This document shows, in pieces, positions 18,443 through 30,963 of a stretch of DNA of 64,000 nt (its first letter is position 1; the number at the start of each line of letters is the position of its first letter). Under the pieces are notes generated by a model, which was not told where the DNA came from, searched no databases, and worked only from the letters and a program-made list of their open reading frames with translations. Source of the DNA: Nitzschia sp. DOCU1. Its lineage: Eukaryota > Bacillariophyta > Bacillariophyceae > Bacillariales > Bacillariaceae. The position numbers and the translations under genes are program-made. The stretch spans positions 372,001-436,000 of the forward strand of contig OX595985.1 of assembly GCA_951394045.1 (NCBI GenBank), written 5' to 3'.

Positions 18443-19372
18443 ATGAAAATGAGTCTGTCTTCCGTCTCTTCCACGAAATCAAATGAAAACACCACCGTAT
18501 TTGTTTCGGGAAGCAGTTTCTGTATGGTCCCGTCCCTCTATCAAAAGGTCGAGAAACTAAGGTGGCAGCGACGTCGAGATAATACTCTCCATTTGAAGGC
18601 CAACGCTGATGTCTTTGAAATCTTGCTACGATACTTGATGTTCGGCAAGCTCCCTGAAGCAATCAATATGACTCCTCGGCAAGCGTCGGAGCTCGGGAAG
18701 ATGATCGAGCCCCTTGACAACATCGAGCCATTGGTAGAACACCTGGCTATCTTCCTGGCTGCTGAACAAGGGAAAAGAAGGGCACCATCCTTTCTTCGTC
18801 GTCGCCTCTCTTCGATGTCGCTCAAAAGCAAAGGCTCGGACGATGAAACGTCGACTACCAAGCCACTATCGATCGCGGCGTCGAAAGATGACGACGGCAT
18901 CGATGTCTTCGGACACTTGACGGAGCCCGTCCAACCCGTCCAGCCTGCAGCGAGGACGGACGATTTCATTGGCGTCCATGATTTGGTGGATAGAAGCGCA
19001 CCGCCCGTTGTGAATGTTGACTTTCTTCCAACTCTGCATGGAACCACTAGTGTCGACGATTCGGAAGTATCTTCTCGTACGGCGGAGCACAAAACATTTG
19101 CATCTGAAAATGTATCCACGTCCATGCACATTTCTAATCCACACATGTCACCCAATTCGTTCTCAAAAGACCTTGCTCATCACTCTTCATCCGCCGAGGC
19201 TCGTATCCGCAAAGCAATTTCGTCGTCAGAATCCGATCACTCTTCGTCCTCGTCACCATCGCCATCGCCTCGTGGTGTAACTAAATCGTTGTGGACTGCC
19301 TTTCAAAACCTAAAAAACCGAAACATTACTCGAAGACACTCCGAACTCTGCGCATCGGAATATGTGATGTAA
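18443..19372 (+). CDS. BTB/POZ-like domain protein
   Basis: 309 residues, single exon, starting at the first ATG of the frame. Residues about 18-105 have the layout of a KCTD/T1-type BTB fold: VFVSGSSFCMVPS, then a Leu/Trp/Arg helix, then FEILLRYLMFGKLP, where this group has the characteristic Y-L-R-T-G-K-L stretch. The remaining 200 residues are Ser-rich and disordered, with basic patches (RRRLSSMSLKSK) and a C-terminal RRHSEL. BTB domains mediate oligomerisation or binding to Cullin-3. The Cullin link is inference; the tail gives no further clue. The domain is divergent, so a wider search should confirm it. Confidence 0.6.
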   Translation: MKMSLSSVSSTKSNENTTVFVSGSSFCMVPSLYQKVEKLRWQRRRDNTLHLKANADVFEILLRYLMFGKLPEAINMTPRQASELGKMIEPLDNIEPLVEHLAIFLAAEQGKRRAPSFLRRRLSSMSLKSKGSDDETSTTKPLSIAASKDDDGIDVFGHLTEPVQPVQPAARTDDFIGVHDLVDRSAPPVVNVDFLPTLHGTTSVDDSEVSSRTAEHKTFASENVSTSMHISNPHMSPNSFSKDLAHHSSSAEARIRKAISSSESDHSSSSSPSPSPRGVTKSLWTAFQNLKNRNITRRHSELCASEYVM

Positions 19373-20196
19373 CTGTGCACCATCGTTCCTCTTGATCTCC
19401 TCCTTTTATCGTTCTCGTTCAAACTTTATTCCGGACCCTACTGCAATCTTGAACTGCGGTGTGGCTCTTGGAAACTGCAATCGTGTTCGCTCGTTCCTCA
19501 CATTCACCTTCCACGCTATCAGTAGCATTCTTTTTTCATGACGCATTCTTCATGGAGTCCGTGCCCCGCCCCGTTATATCCCATTATGATCATGAGGTAA
19601 ACCAAATCCATACCTCTCCTACGAAGTACTACCGAGTTCTTGTTAGTACTATGTCGATACTCAGCAAGATGCTCTACTGGGATGTGACTATTAATATAAT
19701 GCCAGCGTTGCATCCAAGAATCATGGTGTGCTGTCTCGTCGTCCGATCTGATTGTTTTATGACGACCGAAGCAGCACCTTGCAGTGCTGATACCGCTAGT
19801 GCGTTGGGTGGTCCCAAGTTACACAGGTAGAAATCTCCTGATGTTGCTTTGTTCGATCTTATGATAATAGTAGTAGACGCACTTTGACAGACAGTTGCGC
19901 TCTGATTCAAGAAACGGTATGAGCTCTAGTAGCTACCAGTAGTAGCTGGGAACCTTCGGCTCTAATCGGTTGACTCTTTCGACCATATCTATTTCCGATC
20001 GCCAGATTCCGTGCCATGCCAACTCGCTCTCGCCCCCCGGAGAAGGTGTTGCAGAACTTCTTCCCCATCACTACGTACGATGGCCCATCGCATCCATCAT
20101 CGCATTCACCCTCTCTTGACAACGAACCATCGCAAACGGTATTGGTCTGATTGATACAGTATCATATTCTGTTATTGTTATCGTTATTATGTTAAG
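19373..20196. other. Intergenic, no supported feature
   Basis: Frames of up to 123 codons occur (19459-19830), but none has recognisable content. I see no RNA gene or strong repeat. This holds the 3' end of the BTB gene and the promoter of the channel gene. Confidence 0.5.
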
Positions 20197-23100
20197 ATGA
20201 ATAGTGGCAATGAGGAGGAAGAGCGCCCCACGAATTCCCTGGATCATCTAGAAATTATCGAGTCCAACTCGTCCCTGACAGAAGGGACTGGCGCCACACC
20301 GACAAATCACAAGGCAGCAGAATCGTCGTCAGTGCAGCCTTCCCCGCCCCCTCCTATACCAGAAAACGCGGAAGCTTCTGCTACATTCTCGTATATCTCT
20401 TCGGCTAGCTCCACGACAGGCGTCCCTAGTCCCTTTACCTCTCAGTCGTCGGCGGCTGCAACAGCGACGACGTCGGAGGCTCCTTCAGCGGAACACGCAG
20501 CCAATAGCAACATTAAGACAACGGTGACAACAATGTCTTCTCATGCGCCGCCATCATCCCCCAAGCCACCGCCTGGACCTATGACGACCATTGACAATTC
20601 CAGTCCTCGCAATAACAACCACTCACGGTCACGCATCGATTCCGACGATGCCATTCTAAACCTTCCGCCTGTGCATCCCTTTTTTCATCAACATTCCTAT
20701 GATTCAGATGGTTCCAATGGAAGGTAAGAAACACAAATGACTGTCGGTTCTTGTTATTTTTGAGACTCTAGTCTAATCCATTCTCGGTTCTAGTTTTGTG
20801 CAAAAAGCCAGAGCCTCCAGTGGAAGTAGTTTTGCGTCATCGCGCCGAGAGAGAAATTTGAGTATGGATAGCAATGGAAGTTTCAAGCACAATAGTCCTG
20901 GTAGCAGTCAACAATCGAGACAGCAGCAACAACAACCCCCACCACCGCGAATACTACCATATCATGAACGACGAAAATTGATGCAAATTCGGCAGCAACA
21001 ACGCAACAAACAAATACAGCAACAACGAGCGGCGGGTCAGGGTATGGATCCTAGATTATACCAGCAGCAGCAACAACAAGAACAACTAGGCGGCGGTGGT
21101 ATGGATCCTAGATTATATCAGCAGCAACAACAACAGCAATTAGGCGGTGGTTTGGATCCTAGATTACTGACGCCGATATTGGCTGGATATCCACATCAGC
21201 CTCAGGACGATTCATTCAAGGGGCAGTATCCTCCTCCGGATGCTGCTGGTCCTGGATTTGGTGGTGGGGGTATGCCATTGCCTCACTATGGAGGTCCACC
21301 CATGGACCCCCAAACCGCAGCGGCCTTTATGAACATGTATGGTATGCCACTGCCGCAGTATTCTCCAATGGCATTTCATCCCTATAACGGCTATCCACCA
21401 GGCTACCCTGCTCCTTCGCCCCCACAGCATGGCGGATATCCTGGCTATCCTCCTCAAGGATACCCACCACCGCCTGCTGGAGCCAGTGCCCAGCAGCAGC
21501 AGCAGCAGCAGTTACCAGGCGACAGCACCATGCCCTATGGATATCCACCGCCACAGCAGCAGCTAGGATCCATGCTCCCAGCAGTAGCAGCAGAGCCACC
21601 CAGTACAGCTGGGGGCGTCCAAGCTCGTCTCTCTCCATATCGAAGTATTGGCAAGCAAGCAGTATCACGTCCACCCAAACATCATCGATCACCAAGGCCA
21701 CCCGTGTCGGGGAAAACGACGAATAATACAGCGGCACCTTCTCCACCACCGCCACCGCCCCCAATATCCCAACACATGCCTTCGGATAGCATGGGCAGTT
21801 TGTCGAGCATCGGGTCTATTCCCAACAATAGTACAGCTCCTTCTTCTGCAGCATCACTAAAACCACCCGAATCGCCATCCGGGTCCAATCATCGGCGACA
21901 ATCCAGTAATGGATCCTTTTTGGAACTATTACGAAGTCAATGGACACCTGATCCACCAAAAGAAAGTGTCGATTTCTCGAGGCGAGTTCCGGACCTCCCG
22001 AATTTTGGCAATACTACCAGTAGTACGGGTGTTGGTGGCGCGAGCAGCAATGCTATTCGACCCAGTCCGCAACATCATCGACGATTGAGTTCGCAAGATC
22101 GACCACCAGCCAGCCGCGGAACGCATAGACGTTTGCCATCTATCACCAACGATGATTGGGAAGAAAAGGAAGTGGAGGACGAGGACGAGGGTGGAGGTGG
22201 TACTACGACCGGCACTACAGGTAGCGGCACTGGCGGGTATTCGAGTAGCAGCGAAGTGGAGGAAGATTCAGGTGGAGGACCAATGGAAGCCATGTGGTCC
22301 CAACGCTACGATGAGGAACAAGATGCTCATGAACGAACATCCCTACTTCCACCTCCCGGTATCAGTACCAATGAACGAGACGAAGCCAGAAAGCCGTCTT
22401 CGTCGTCCAGCAGTCGACACCATCCATATCCTTATCCCTATCCAAATGCTCCCATGCAGTATTTTGCTTCTTCGTCGACCAGGGAAGCGGTCGGAGGCTT
22501 CATGGATATGGAGAGTAATCTGGCCTCTACCGCACGCTACGACAATCGATCGGCCGCTGCATTGACCGCCTCCCATAATCTCAATCATCATCATCCAACG
22601 AAATCTTCGCGCAAACACCGCAAGAAGAAGCACAAGCGCAAACACAAGAGTTCCCGACGTTATCAGCAGCAAGTATCAGATGATTCTTCCGACGACGAAC
22701 AGCAAAAACTACTACTTCAGCAGCAACCGCCGACAGATCAATATGACTATCGGCAATGGACGCAAAAACGAGCACGCATGTTGGAAAAGGAACGGGCTAA
22801 GCTAATTGCGCAATGGAAAGCCGAAGCTAGAGAAGAAGCGGAGCAATCGCGACGTGATCAACAAGCGAATCAATGGCACTTTCAATTGGGACAACATTGG
22901 AATCGTTCGTGGAAGGCAGCGTCCAAGCGTTTACAGAGATTTTTCGTTGGTGTCGAAACCTTTGTTGCCAATCTTCCCCTTACCATTGGAGCAGTGGCCA
23001 TGTCCGTGGTGACGCTAGGCATTGTGTGGTTCAAATTTGCAGAAGAGAATTTGGCATCCTGTGAGCCTGTTCATTTTCACAGCAGCCAATGTACGTTTAC

Positions 23101-24642
23101 GGCCGTTTTGGGTTGTTTGCAGAAGTCTGCTGATTCACAACCTTGTTTTTCGTTGTCGTTTCCCGTCAGGTACCTTTCCGGAATTTCCGGGCTGCTTTTA
23201 CTGTGACCAGACCGCACCTTTGTACAAATTGGCGTTAGGTTTTCATTTTGGTTGCAAAATAGCAGCAGGGCTCTTGGCCATGTTGTTTGCCTTGAAGATC
23301 GTGCTGGCGACACGCGTAGTATTAGATGAGTTGTCCTCTCCCACCACCGCCAGTCCAGCTGGGCTATTGTGCATGACCACAGTTTGTGTCTTTGCGGGAC
23401 GAGGGGAGATCGGGAAATTCATGGTAACGGCGGCGGCCAGTGTCCACATGTGCTTGGTTCTGTGGTTTGTCTATATGACTCTTGCCTATCGCATCATGCC
23501 CGATCCCAGTTGGTTTCCCAATACGGTTGGAGTAGGATTGAGTGCTGTCAAGACGTGGCTGTACTATCCCATGCCCGGTCATTTGCTCATGGCGGTACGT
23601 TTTCGTTTCGGTCAGCTGGTTGGCTCCTAGGAGGACTCTGCTGATATGAATTCTCTTTTCTCGTCCTACTTGACAGGTGTGCCTGGCGTCCAATTTCTTC
23701 TTCTTTCCCATTAGTTTGATTCGTGTGGCGATCAACGACAAGATTTCGGCAACAGTAGGCTGGATGCAAATGAGCGCTCCCGCAATTTCGCTATATGCTT
23801 TGACAATCATGGCGCAGCCTTCGTTCGAAGAGGAACATCCAGACGTGACGAAATTCCAGCGAGTCCATCGCATGGTCTATCTGCCTTGTATGCACGTCAT
23901 GGCGGCCCTTTCCATTTTGGGCTTTGCGGCGAGTTGTCATAGTCTGTGGAACCGATGGCGTGAATTTCGAAAGAAAGAATTCTCTCCTGCACATGCCGCC
24001 TTTTGCTTTCCCGTCTTGTCGCACGCAAACGCCCTCCAGGCGTATCGAGGAGCGGTCATTAGCTTTTCGAACATCCATCCCCACAGTTGGAGAATGATCG
24101 TATTGTACGTCTATTGGTTTTCAGTCTTGACGGGCGGAACGATTGCTACGCTTTGGATTACCGCAAAATTCCTTTACTGTCTTCCCAGATGGACCAACTT
24201 GGACTTGACGGACGAGGAAGAACCTCCAGCTCCCAATGAAACTATAATTGCCATGCGAGACATGGTCACTGCCGGAGATATCATGCGTCAGCCCTTTGTG
24301 AGTCCAGCTGTCTTGCAAGCCAACGAGACGGGAGCATTGGTCTTGGCTCGAAGTGACCCCGAAGGACCGCTACGATATGTACGTACGCGTCGCCTGCTGG
24401 CCTTTGGGTTTGAGCCGACCATGAAGTGGAACGAAATGCAGGAAGAACGCGAGGTCTTGTTGGATTGGGTTGGGAAACACCCACCCAGGCGCCGTCATCG
24501 GACGCTAAGCGTTCCTGGTCTGGACTTTAGCTATGGCAGTGGCATTGGGACCGGTAATTCAGGAGTATATGGTGCGGTTGATTGGACTCCCGCCCCTCGG
24601 CGTCGTGCGGACTCTGCATCGCCTCGAATTTACTCGTTTTAA
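20197..24642 (+). CDS. SLAC1/TehA-type (TDT family) membrane channel or transporter with large disordered N-terminus
   Basis: Four exons: 20197-20723, 20794-23090, 23170-23594 and 23677-24642, with GT-AG introns of 70, 79 and 82 bp in matching phases; 1404 residues. The first roughly 900 are low complexity: Ser/Pro-rich, poly-Gln blocks, Pro-Gly-Tyr-rich repeats (GYPPGYPAPSPP type) and a Lys/Arg/His cluster (KSSRKHRKKKHKRKHKSSRR), then a charged helix. The C-terminal third has about ten hydrophobic segments. Those around WFPNTVGVGLSAVKTWLYYP and NFFFFPISLIRVAI...MSAPAISLYALTIM match the voltage-dependent anion channel / TehA / Mae1 (TDT) pattern. These proteins pass small anions or dicarboxylates. 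Substrate and membrane are unknown. The disordered N-terminus is far longer than in SLAC1 and may be regulatory. Confidence 0.7.
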
Positions 24643-25214
24643 GAGGCACTGCGACAGACGACATCTTCTCATGTAGCCAGCGAATTCTGTAGCTTTGGCC
24701 TTGAGCTCAATCATTTGATTTACTCTAGCTTAGAGTAGGTTCAAGAACTTCCGTGGTTCAAATTTCGCTCCCGCTGAAGTTGGAATACTCACCAGGTAGA
24801 TTGCAGCTAAACGTGCGGTTACATTTCGGCTATGTATTAAGCAACAAGAAACTACAGTAGCACAAGCCATAGGGGCGAGTTGCCGCGAGAACGAAGAGTC
24901 CAAGCACAGTTATTATTAGTTTCAGTCGCTATAATAGTAAATAGAAATTGCGTGCTTCTACGATCAAATCGCGACAAACATTGACGACGTTCGACAGAGC
25001 GGCACTTAAGAGTGAGCCGTGTCTAAATCACCATTCATAGATCGGCTTGTGCATGTGCACACGGACACCAGTAGATAGAATATATATACGTGTTCAAAAA
25101 ACCACATGAAGTTCCCACAGCCTTGTCGTAGGCTGCCAAGGAAGAACCCTTACTCCACGCTTGCATGTACCCATTCCGCAAGCGAGTTATGTTGAGCAAA
25201 TCACAAGCCGAGGA
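24643..25214. other. Intergenic between convergent genes
   Basis: This non-coding stretch separates the 3' ends of the channel and HSF genes. It is AT-richer than its neighbours and contains TATATATA near 25080. No gene, repeat or RNA is recognised. Confidence 0.5.
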
Positions 25215-26421
25215 TTATGCTACCATTTCTCCCACTGCTGCACTGCGAGAAAAGGACAAGAGAGCGCGGCACCCTGCTAGAACATCGGCGTCTCCGCCAA
25301 TAGTGGCCGGGGCCGAGTAAATTGAGTGCGGTTGGTTTGCAGATGGGACGGTCAAGTCCAAAGCAATTCTTGGCTCACTCAGAAGAGTTTCCTCAAAATG
25401 ATGCACCGGAGAGGACCGTGGGGAGACAATGGAGGGCCGAGACTTCTTGAGCGGGCGAGAGTGGCTCCCTTTGGTGTGCAAGCCGTCGTCCTCTGAAGAC
25501 GATGCCGATATTAGGGAAGTCGAGCGCTCTCGCTTTGTATTTGACACTGGCGTGACCCCTGCAGGCCCAGCCCGGCGTTTGAGGCGGAGGATATCGTCCA
25601 GCACGACGACTCCTTCATTGCAGTACGTGGCACCTCGCTGTCTTCCCATCCGGGTAAAGCAAAAGTAATTCAGCTGCCGACGGAGGGAGGCAAAGGAGCT
25701 GTGGTTAAAGTACCTTGGAAGGATGCTGGCTTCGACCTTGACGCGGTCATGGACCACGATTCTTCCCAATGTAACCTTTCCATCTTTGACAGAGCCCGAG
25801 TAGAATGAAATCACATCTTCATTTTCGTTGAGCATGTCAACAAGTCGTCTGCAAAAGCACAAGACATCAAACGGAAGGACATGAGATGTTGGATGGCGCG
25901 CAATAGAGAATGAATGAATGCACGCGCGAAAACGAAAAGATGCCTGTCCTGAAGAGGGACAAGCGAGCTGACATCGTTTTCGACTACTTCGAGTAGTCTT
26001 CGTAGAATTTGACGGAAGAAAGATACGAGAATCCTCCGGAATAGGTTATGGGCACGGATCCAACAGAAGAAGAAAAAACAGTTCCGAACCCTCCCTCCCA
26101 CCTTTGATGTGTCGCCCGCAAGCGAGAAATGATGGCATCAAGGATACAACAGGACGCCATGACCGTCAAATAACACGTCAAGCACTTTCGAATAACATGC
26201 TAGTGGCACCAGTGTCCTTAAAGCCCGAAACTCGGGCTTTGAATGGAGCAGATCTGTCATTTCTCAACATCGGCTTGACAGCGCGTCTCAGGAAACTGTG
26301 TGTTTTCTTACCTCAAGAAAGGGATCGTCTTCTCCTCATCTTTTGAGGAACCTGAATCTGATGCATAAGGATCTTCAGAAGAAGTAGAGGAAGTGCGGCG
26401 AATAATATGCTTGGCTGCCAT
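25215..26421 (-). CDS. Heat-shock factor (HSF) DNA-binding protein, two exons
   Basis: Exon 1 is 26421-26312 (MAAKHIIRR ... EKTIPFL) and exon 2 is 25848-25215. They are joined by a 463-bp GT-AG intron with a split Arg codon; 247 residues. The join rebuilds the HSF start PFLRRLVDMLNENEDVISF. The DNA-recognition part ILPRYFNHSSFASLRRQLNYFCF (about residues 85-107) is clear. Differences from canonical HSFs are visible: the wing region is altered (LGRIVVHDRVKVEA) and the usual NFYGFRK reads NYFCFTR. The domain is short of an obvious hydrophobic-repeat oligomerisation region; the rest is Ser/Pro/Arg-rich. HSFs are strongly expanded in diatoms as general transcription factors. The target genes are unknown. 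The intron is longer than others here, so a small extra exon cannot be excluded. Confidence 0.85.
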
Positions 26422-28743
26422 CTTTGGAGGGGTTAGTCAACAATCGGCAAACGAGAAAAGAAATGATGTTCTTGCTTGTGAGAATGTTGCCAAGTGGAAA
26501 AAAGGAAGGCTTGTCGGTCCAGCTTTCCCAAAAAGGCATCAAGTTGCGATATTCTTAGCTGTCACCCCTCCGGTACCGGCCGACCCGGTTCGGCATGACA
26601 GCATTGGACTTTTGCGTTAAATACAGAGCACACTTCACTACTAGTGTCTCGTAAGCAAATCCAATGCCCTTCTTTGGGTCGAAGTGCACACACCGACAGT
26701 CTGTCATATGCTAGAAATCTAGCCCATAATGATGCCAAAGGAATTTTAAAATCTTGCTTGCTACTTATGTAAGATATCATCCTGCCGGGACCACAACCTT
26801 CAGTCATGAGGATGTTGAATGCCTGAAATCCGATGTTCTTTTCCCTCCGAGCAAAGAGAGTTCTCACTGGACTGTACAGACTGTCGGAATTGTATACACG
26901 ACTTCATTAGTCATACAAGTCCATACAGAAAGTGTATATTTTTCCGCACTACCCGGCAGTAGTATGCCACGTTATTTGCACGGTGGGATGCCGCTACCGT
27001 GGGTACTTTCGGAAATTTATACATCAATTTGTCCGAGCTGTATAATTTTCTGCCCCCACACGAGTAGCCATCGATCGGTACGAGTAGCAATCAATCGTAC
27101 CTGTTCGACTTGTTTGACCAATGCAGTCGTTCAGGGATCATCAACTCTATCGTAAGTCTGCACTTGGATGGCGACAATGGAACCGACAATGGAACCGAGC
27201 TCTGTGCTTGCACCCATTGTCGCGTCAGGTTGCCACCACCAAGGTGCCTGAAAAAGAGCAAATAGGACAGCAGGCGTCTCTCATAGTAGGAGTTGTCAAC
27301 AACATCATATTTGGTGCCCCCTCGTGCTAAAGTAGGGCTACCGGTATTGAATGGACTATTTAAACTAACTTTTGTCTGCTAGGGATCGTAATACTACCTT
27401 GAAAATACTACGGTTTCATGCTGCTTGAACGAGATGACACTACTGTTAGCAGTACTAATATCGTACTACCCCGAAGGCAGTGCTCAAACAAGTGCAGCAG
27501 AAGCACGTGTCCAACTATCAATTTGGTGGTAATATACTAGTAGAGATAAAGCAATATAGGGCAAGCACTACTGCTAGTAGTAGTATTGCAACTGGCTACT
27601 GACCAGCACTAGCAGCAGAGTACCATGCGTCTTGCTACTAGTTGTGATTGTCAATTGATAGCAGTGCCAGTTACTCTGCGAGAGCATGAAATACTAAGAA
27701 TTCGCCCCATGTACTATCGGTTTGCCAGCAGTGACCGCAGGGTTGTCGTGGTCATCCACAACTTTACAGAAGTAGCAATGGAAGTTGATTGTGGCAATTG
27801 TGGAAATAAAGAACCGACCAATGATTTGAAAGTAGTGCTGGCTGTGGTGGTAGCCTAGTAGCAGCAGCTTGATGTAGCCGCCAATTGGTAGCAGCAGCCA
27901 TGGCGGTGACGTCGTTGTCCATGCCTTTGCAGCAGTAGTAATGCAGCAGCCCAGAAGTTGATTGTCACATTTGTGAAAATAAAGGAAGAACCACCAATTT
28001 AAGTAGTGCTGCTGGCGGCAGTGGTTCGGCCAGAAAAAATAGCAATGCACAATTTTCCAACCATTCTTCTTTGACCTAATTCGTAGCGATGCTGTGTCGC
28101 GGGAACGACACGACAGACTACCGGTAGACGACTTGGGATTCGAATGATCTCCTAGTAGAGGAGGCCGGGATTGCCATAATAACGACTTTTAATTGCACTC
28201 GTACCATCGTCAGAAGTCTTGCTAATGAAGGCATCGCATTATTTGGATCCATCATTGGATTGGCCTTTTAACATATCGACAGAGACACTCTATATTGCGG
28301 TCGGAGGCAGGCTTGAGATACCTTTGCAGGCAAATCAACAACTCTTTCATTTTACTATGAGAAATCTAGAGCTTATTATGTGTGTTATAATCGTTTAATA
28401 CGAACCTGCGTCCTAGGCCTACCCCGCAGATCGTCGCTCTCGCAGAGTATCAATGCAGAGACAAGTCAACTTGTTTTTGTTGTCGCTACTGGGGCTTCTG
28501 CATGAATGGGAAGTCACTACGTAGCCGTTTCGCCACCCACACGTCATCAGCGGACATGCTATGCCTCTCCCCCCAAACAAGAACCTAACGCAATCCTTGA
28601 ACTGCTGCCAATGATGGGCAACCGCCAAAGACTAGTCGCCACGCGATACAATGCTAGGACTGCATTCATTCCCACAACATCGTCATCGAGAGACGAGTCG
28701 CCACAGATGCCATAGTATGATAGTTTTCATTCCCACGTGATGA
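26422..28743. other. Intergenic, 2.3 kb, low-complexity with a degenerate repeat
   Basis: No gene is supported. 27060-27110 holds a short imperfect repeat (CGAGTAGC...ATCG type), 27400-27620 is rich in CTA/AGT triplets, and 27763-28026 holds an imperfect direct repeat. A perfect CTACCGGTAG lies at 28118-28127. The longer frames (133 codons at 26754, 118 at 28050 on the minus strand) look random. Confidence 0.55.
27763..28026. repeat. Imperfect direct repeat, two copies about 165-175 bp apart
   Basis: Copy A (about 27763-27850) and copy B (about 27926-28026) share TTT(A/G)CAG(A/C)AGTAG(C/T)AATG, GAAGTTGATTGT, AATAAAG and AGTAGTGCTG in the same order, with small insertions. It looks like an old local duplication. 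Confidence 0.6.
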
Positions 28744-30180
28744 TCATGATCTGTTCCTGCCATACAATTTATTCATCCATCCTTGATTAGTCCGGACATT
28801 GATATTGTAGGAATGCCTCGATTGATAATACGTCGTTAAAGGTCGATTCAAAAACATGGCCGTCTCGTCCCGGCGACCGTATTCATAAATGATATCCCGA
28901 GCCCACAAACAATCTTCGCCTTGGTTAATGCTCGAGGACCTTACGTATCGAATGACATCTCGTTTGACAACCAAATGCCCCGGTCGTATGCCGCCAATGG
29001 TCCGAACTCCGAAGTGTAGGACGTCTTGTGACTTATCTACCATTTCTCTCAACGCAATGCCCCGAATGACTTCGACACCCTCTTGTTCGTCGGGGCATTG
29101 TTGACTAGTAGTAGACGTTGTTGTGGAAGTAGCGCTGGGCGTGATTGGTTCCAGCGGCTGTTGTGATTGCTGTGCTGCTGTTTCAGGAACTAGTGCGTCG
29201 TATGGATGATATCTTATTTTGCCATACAATCCATGTCCGGTACCATAATTCGAGTGATAGAACAGCTTGAGCAAAGGATGACAATCAAAGACCCTTTGAA
29301 TGACCTGGTTTCGATCGGGTTCTTCTTGATCGTCCGTGTCTATATACGCCAAAACATCCGAGGTAGCGATTCTCGCAAGGACGTGTCTCGCTCTACCTGC
29401 TGTAATGCGTTCTCCGACACACACAAGAATCAGCTGAGAATGAAAGCCTTGCATGACCTTGTAGGCATCGTGGCACCATTGTTCCCCCGTTATTGTACTA
29501 CTTTCTTCTCCCACTACGGCATTCACATCACTCAACAAAAAGATGAGCTCCTTGGCTTGGACGTGTTGCCGTTGATTGGATTTGAGAAGGGCCGAAATAT
29601 TGTTTTCATCGTAGATATCCTTGGCCAGGCCCGGCACACACGTGGAAATCGTGGTTGTGGTATGATCCTTTATCGACGACGACGACGACGACGATAATGA
29701 ATCTTCTGGCAAAGGCGGCCACAAGGGATCATCCACAGATGGCAATTCCGCAAAATACGAGACGCGAGGCCACCCCGAATTTGAAGCTGACGACGACGAC
29801 GCGGAATCCAGTGGTCTTGTCACTGACTCTGATACTCTCGGCATCTTTTGTGGAAGATCTTTCAATGCCACACTGGGCAAAGGCCACGGCGTAGGCCGTT
29901 GTTGCGAACGGACCCTTCGACTACTAGCCACCGGCAATTGCATCGGCCTCGCATACATGAGGGAAAGAAAGGCGGAACACGCCAGCAACAAGATCACATG
30001 ATATCGTCGCATTCGCATATAGGCAATCAACCACCGCAGCTGTTGTTTGCTGCCATGGCCACGTTTGTGATCGTGAGTCGTGCTGGTACTGCCAATTGAT
30101 TCTTCGTCCAAAGTGTCGTTGAATAAGTGACGGGAAGCGCTGTCGACGACTTGCTTGTGGACATGATTTCGAGGGCTCAT
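28744..30180 (-). CDS. Type II membrane glycosyltransferase, GT2-like (GT-A fold)
   Basis: 478 residues, single exon. A cytoplasmic tail of about 57 residues precedes one membrane anchor (58-76) and a Pro/Ser-rich stem. The catalytic part starts near 205 and has FLLSDVNAV, then AYIDTDD (278-284), whose Asp pair is placed like the metal-binding DxD of GT-A enzymes, and near the C-terminus GEDCLWARDIIYEYG, matching the acceptor-side ED..W..R/D pattern of GT2 enzymes. A poly-Ser run (162-169) and an acidic insert (EEPDRN) lie around these. Predicted to act in the Golgi on cell-wall or secreted glycans; donor and acceptor cannot be read from the sequence. The gene is single-copy in this window. 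Confidence 0.65.
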   Translation of the reverse strand: MSPRNHVHKQVVDSASRHLFNDTLDEESIGSTSTTHDHKRGHGSKQQLRWLIAYMRMRRYHVILLLACSAFLSLMYARPMQLPVASSRRVRSQQRPTPWPLPSVALKDLPQKMPRVSESVTRPLDSASSSSASNSGWPRVSYFAELPSVDDPLWPPLPEDSLSSSSSSSIKDHTTTTISTCVPGLAKDIYDENNISALLKSNQRQHVQAKELIFLLSDVNAVVGEESSTITGEQWCHDAYKVMQGFHSQLILVCVGERITAGRARHVLARIATSDVLAYIDTDDQEEPDRNQVIQRVFDCHPLLKLFYHSNYGTGHGLYGKIRYHPYDALVPETAAQQSQQPLEPITPSATSTTTSTTSQQCPDEQEGVEVIRGIALREMVDKSQDVLHFGVRTIGGIRPGHLVVKRDVIRYVRSSSINQGEDCLWARDIIYEYGRRDETAMFLNRPLTTYYQSRHSYNINVRTNQGWMNKLYGRNRS

Positions 30181-30963
30181 CCTGGTATGTAATGATTATG
30201 AAGAATGGGGATATGTCCCACCAGCTTTCGAGGTAGTAGGAGTGCGATCCATATGCGAACCCTGAGTCGTTGAGGTTGTTGTTGTTATCGTCGTCATCGT
30301 GTTTCCGCAACGACTCGACTCACTCAACATATCGGAAGAAAGAAGGTGCTCTTCGAATATGGCGCGCGCCAACGAGACACGGATGTCTCTGTCTGAAAGA
30401 TACTCCGCCTGCCTCCATCCGTTGTTCCGGGTACGAGACGCGCTCGCGCGAGAGCTTTCCGTGATATGATTGGTGGATGGATGGTCGCCGATCCGTCGAC
30501 TCTATGGACTGCGTTGCAAAAGTAACCATGATCGTTCCGAGATCTCCATTGCAAGATCCGCCTCTATTTCACACCCATAGGCCACCCATGTTTCCCCCCC
30601 CGAATGGCACGGTCTTGAATATCATTTGATGGGGTTGCTGTTGTTGGTGCTGGCCATCCTCACCACCCCTCCTTTCTCCATCACATCCTCTGCACATCCT
30701 TTGGCTTATTGCTAATCCAACCATGGCGCGGAATGGATTCAATGCCGGCTACACAATGACGGGCTGTCAACATCAATGCTATGCTATCGCTGTCTATAGG
30801 TTTGATGTATGATGACGAAGATGATTATGATCGACAATAAATGGTATCTCTATATCTGTTGTCTGATACAAACGCCTCGAGAGATTTTATCACTTATCGT
30901 GTACTAAATTTTCACGTGATTTACATCATTTCCCCACGATTGCTACTGTATTGGTGGAGCTCA
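30181..30963. other. Intergenic, no supported gene
   Basis: This contains the promoter of the minus-strand glycosyltransferase and the 3' end of the next minus-strand frame. Short frames only; no repeat or RNA gene is recognised. Confidence 0.5.

Noticed and set aside
26754..27155. 133-codon frame in the HSF upstream region
   Set aside because: No domain, mixed composition, and repeated CGAGTAGC words indicate repeat-derived sequence.
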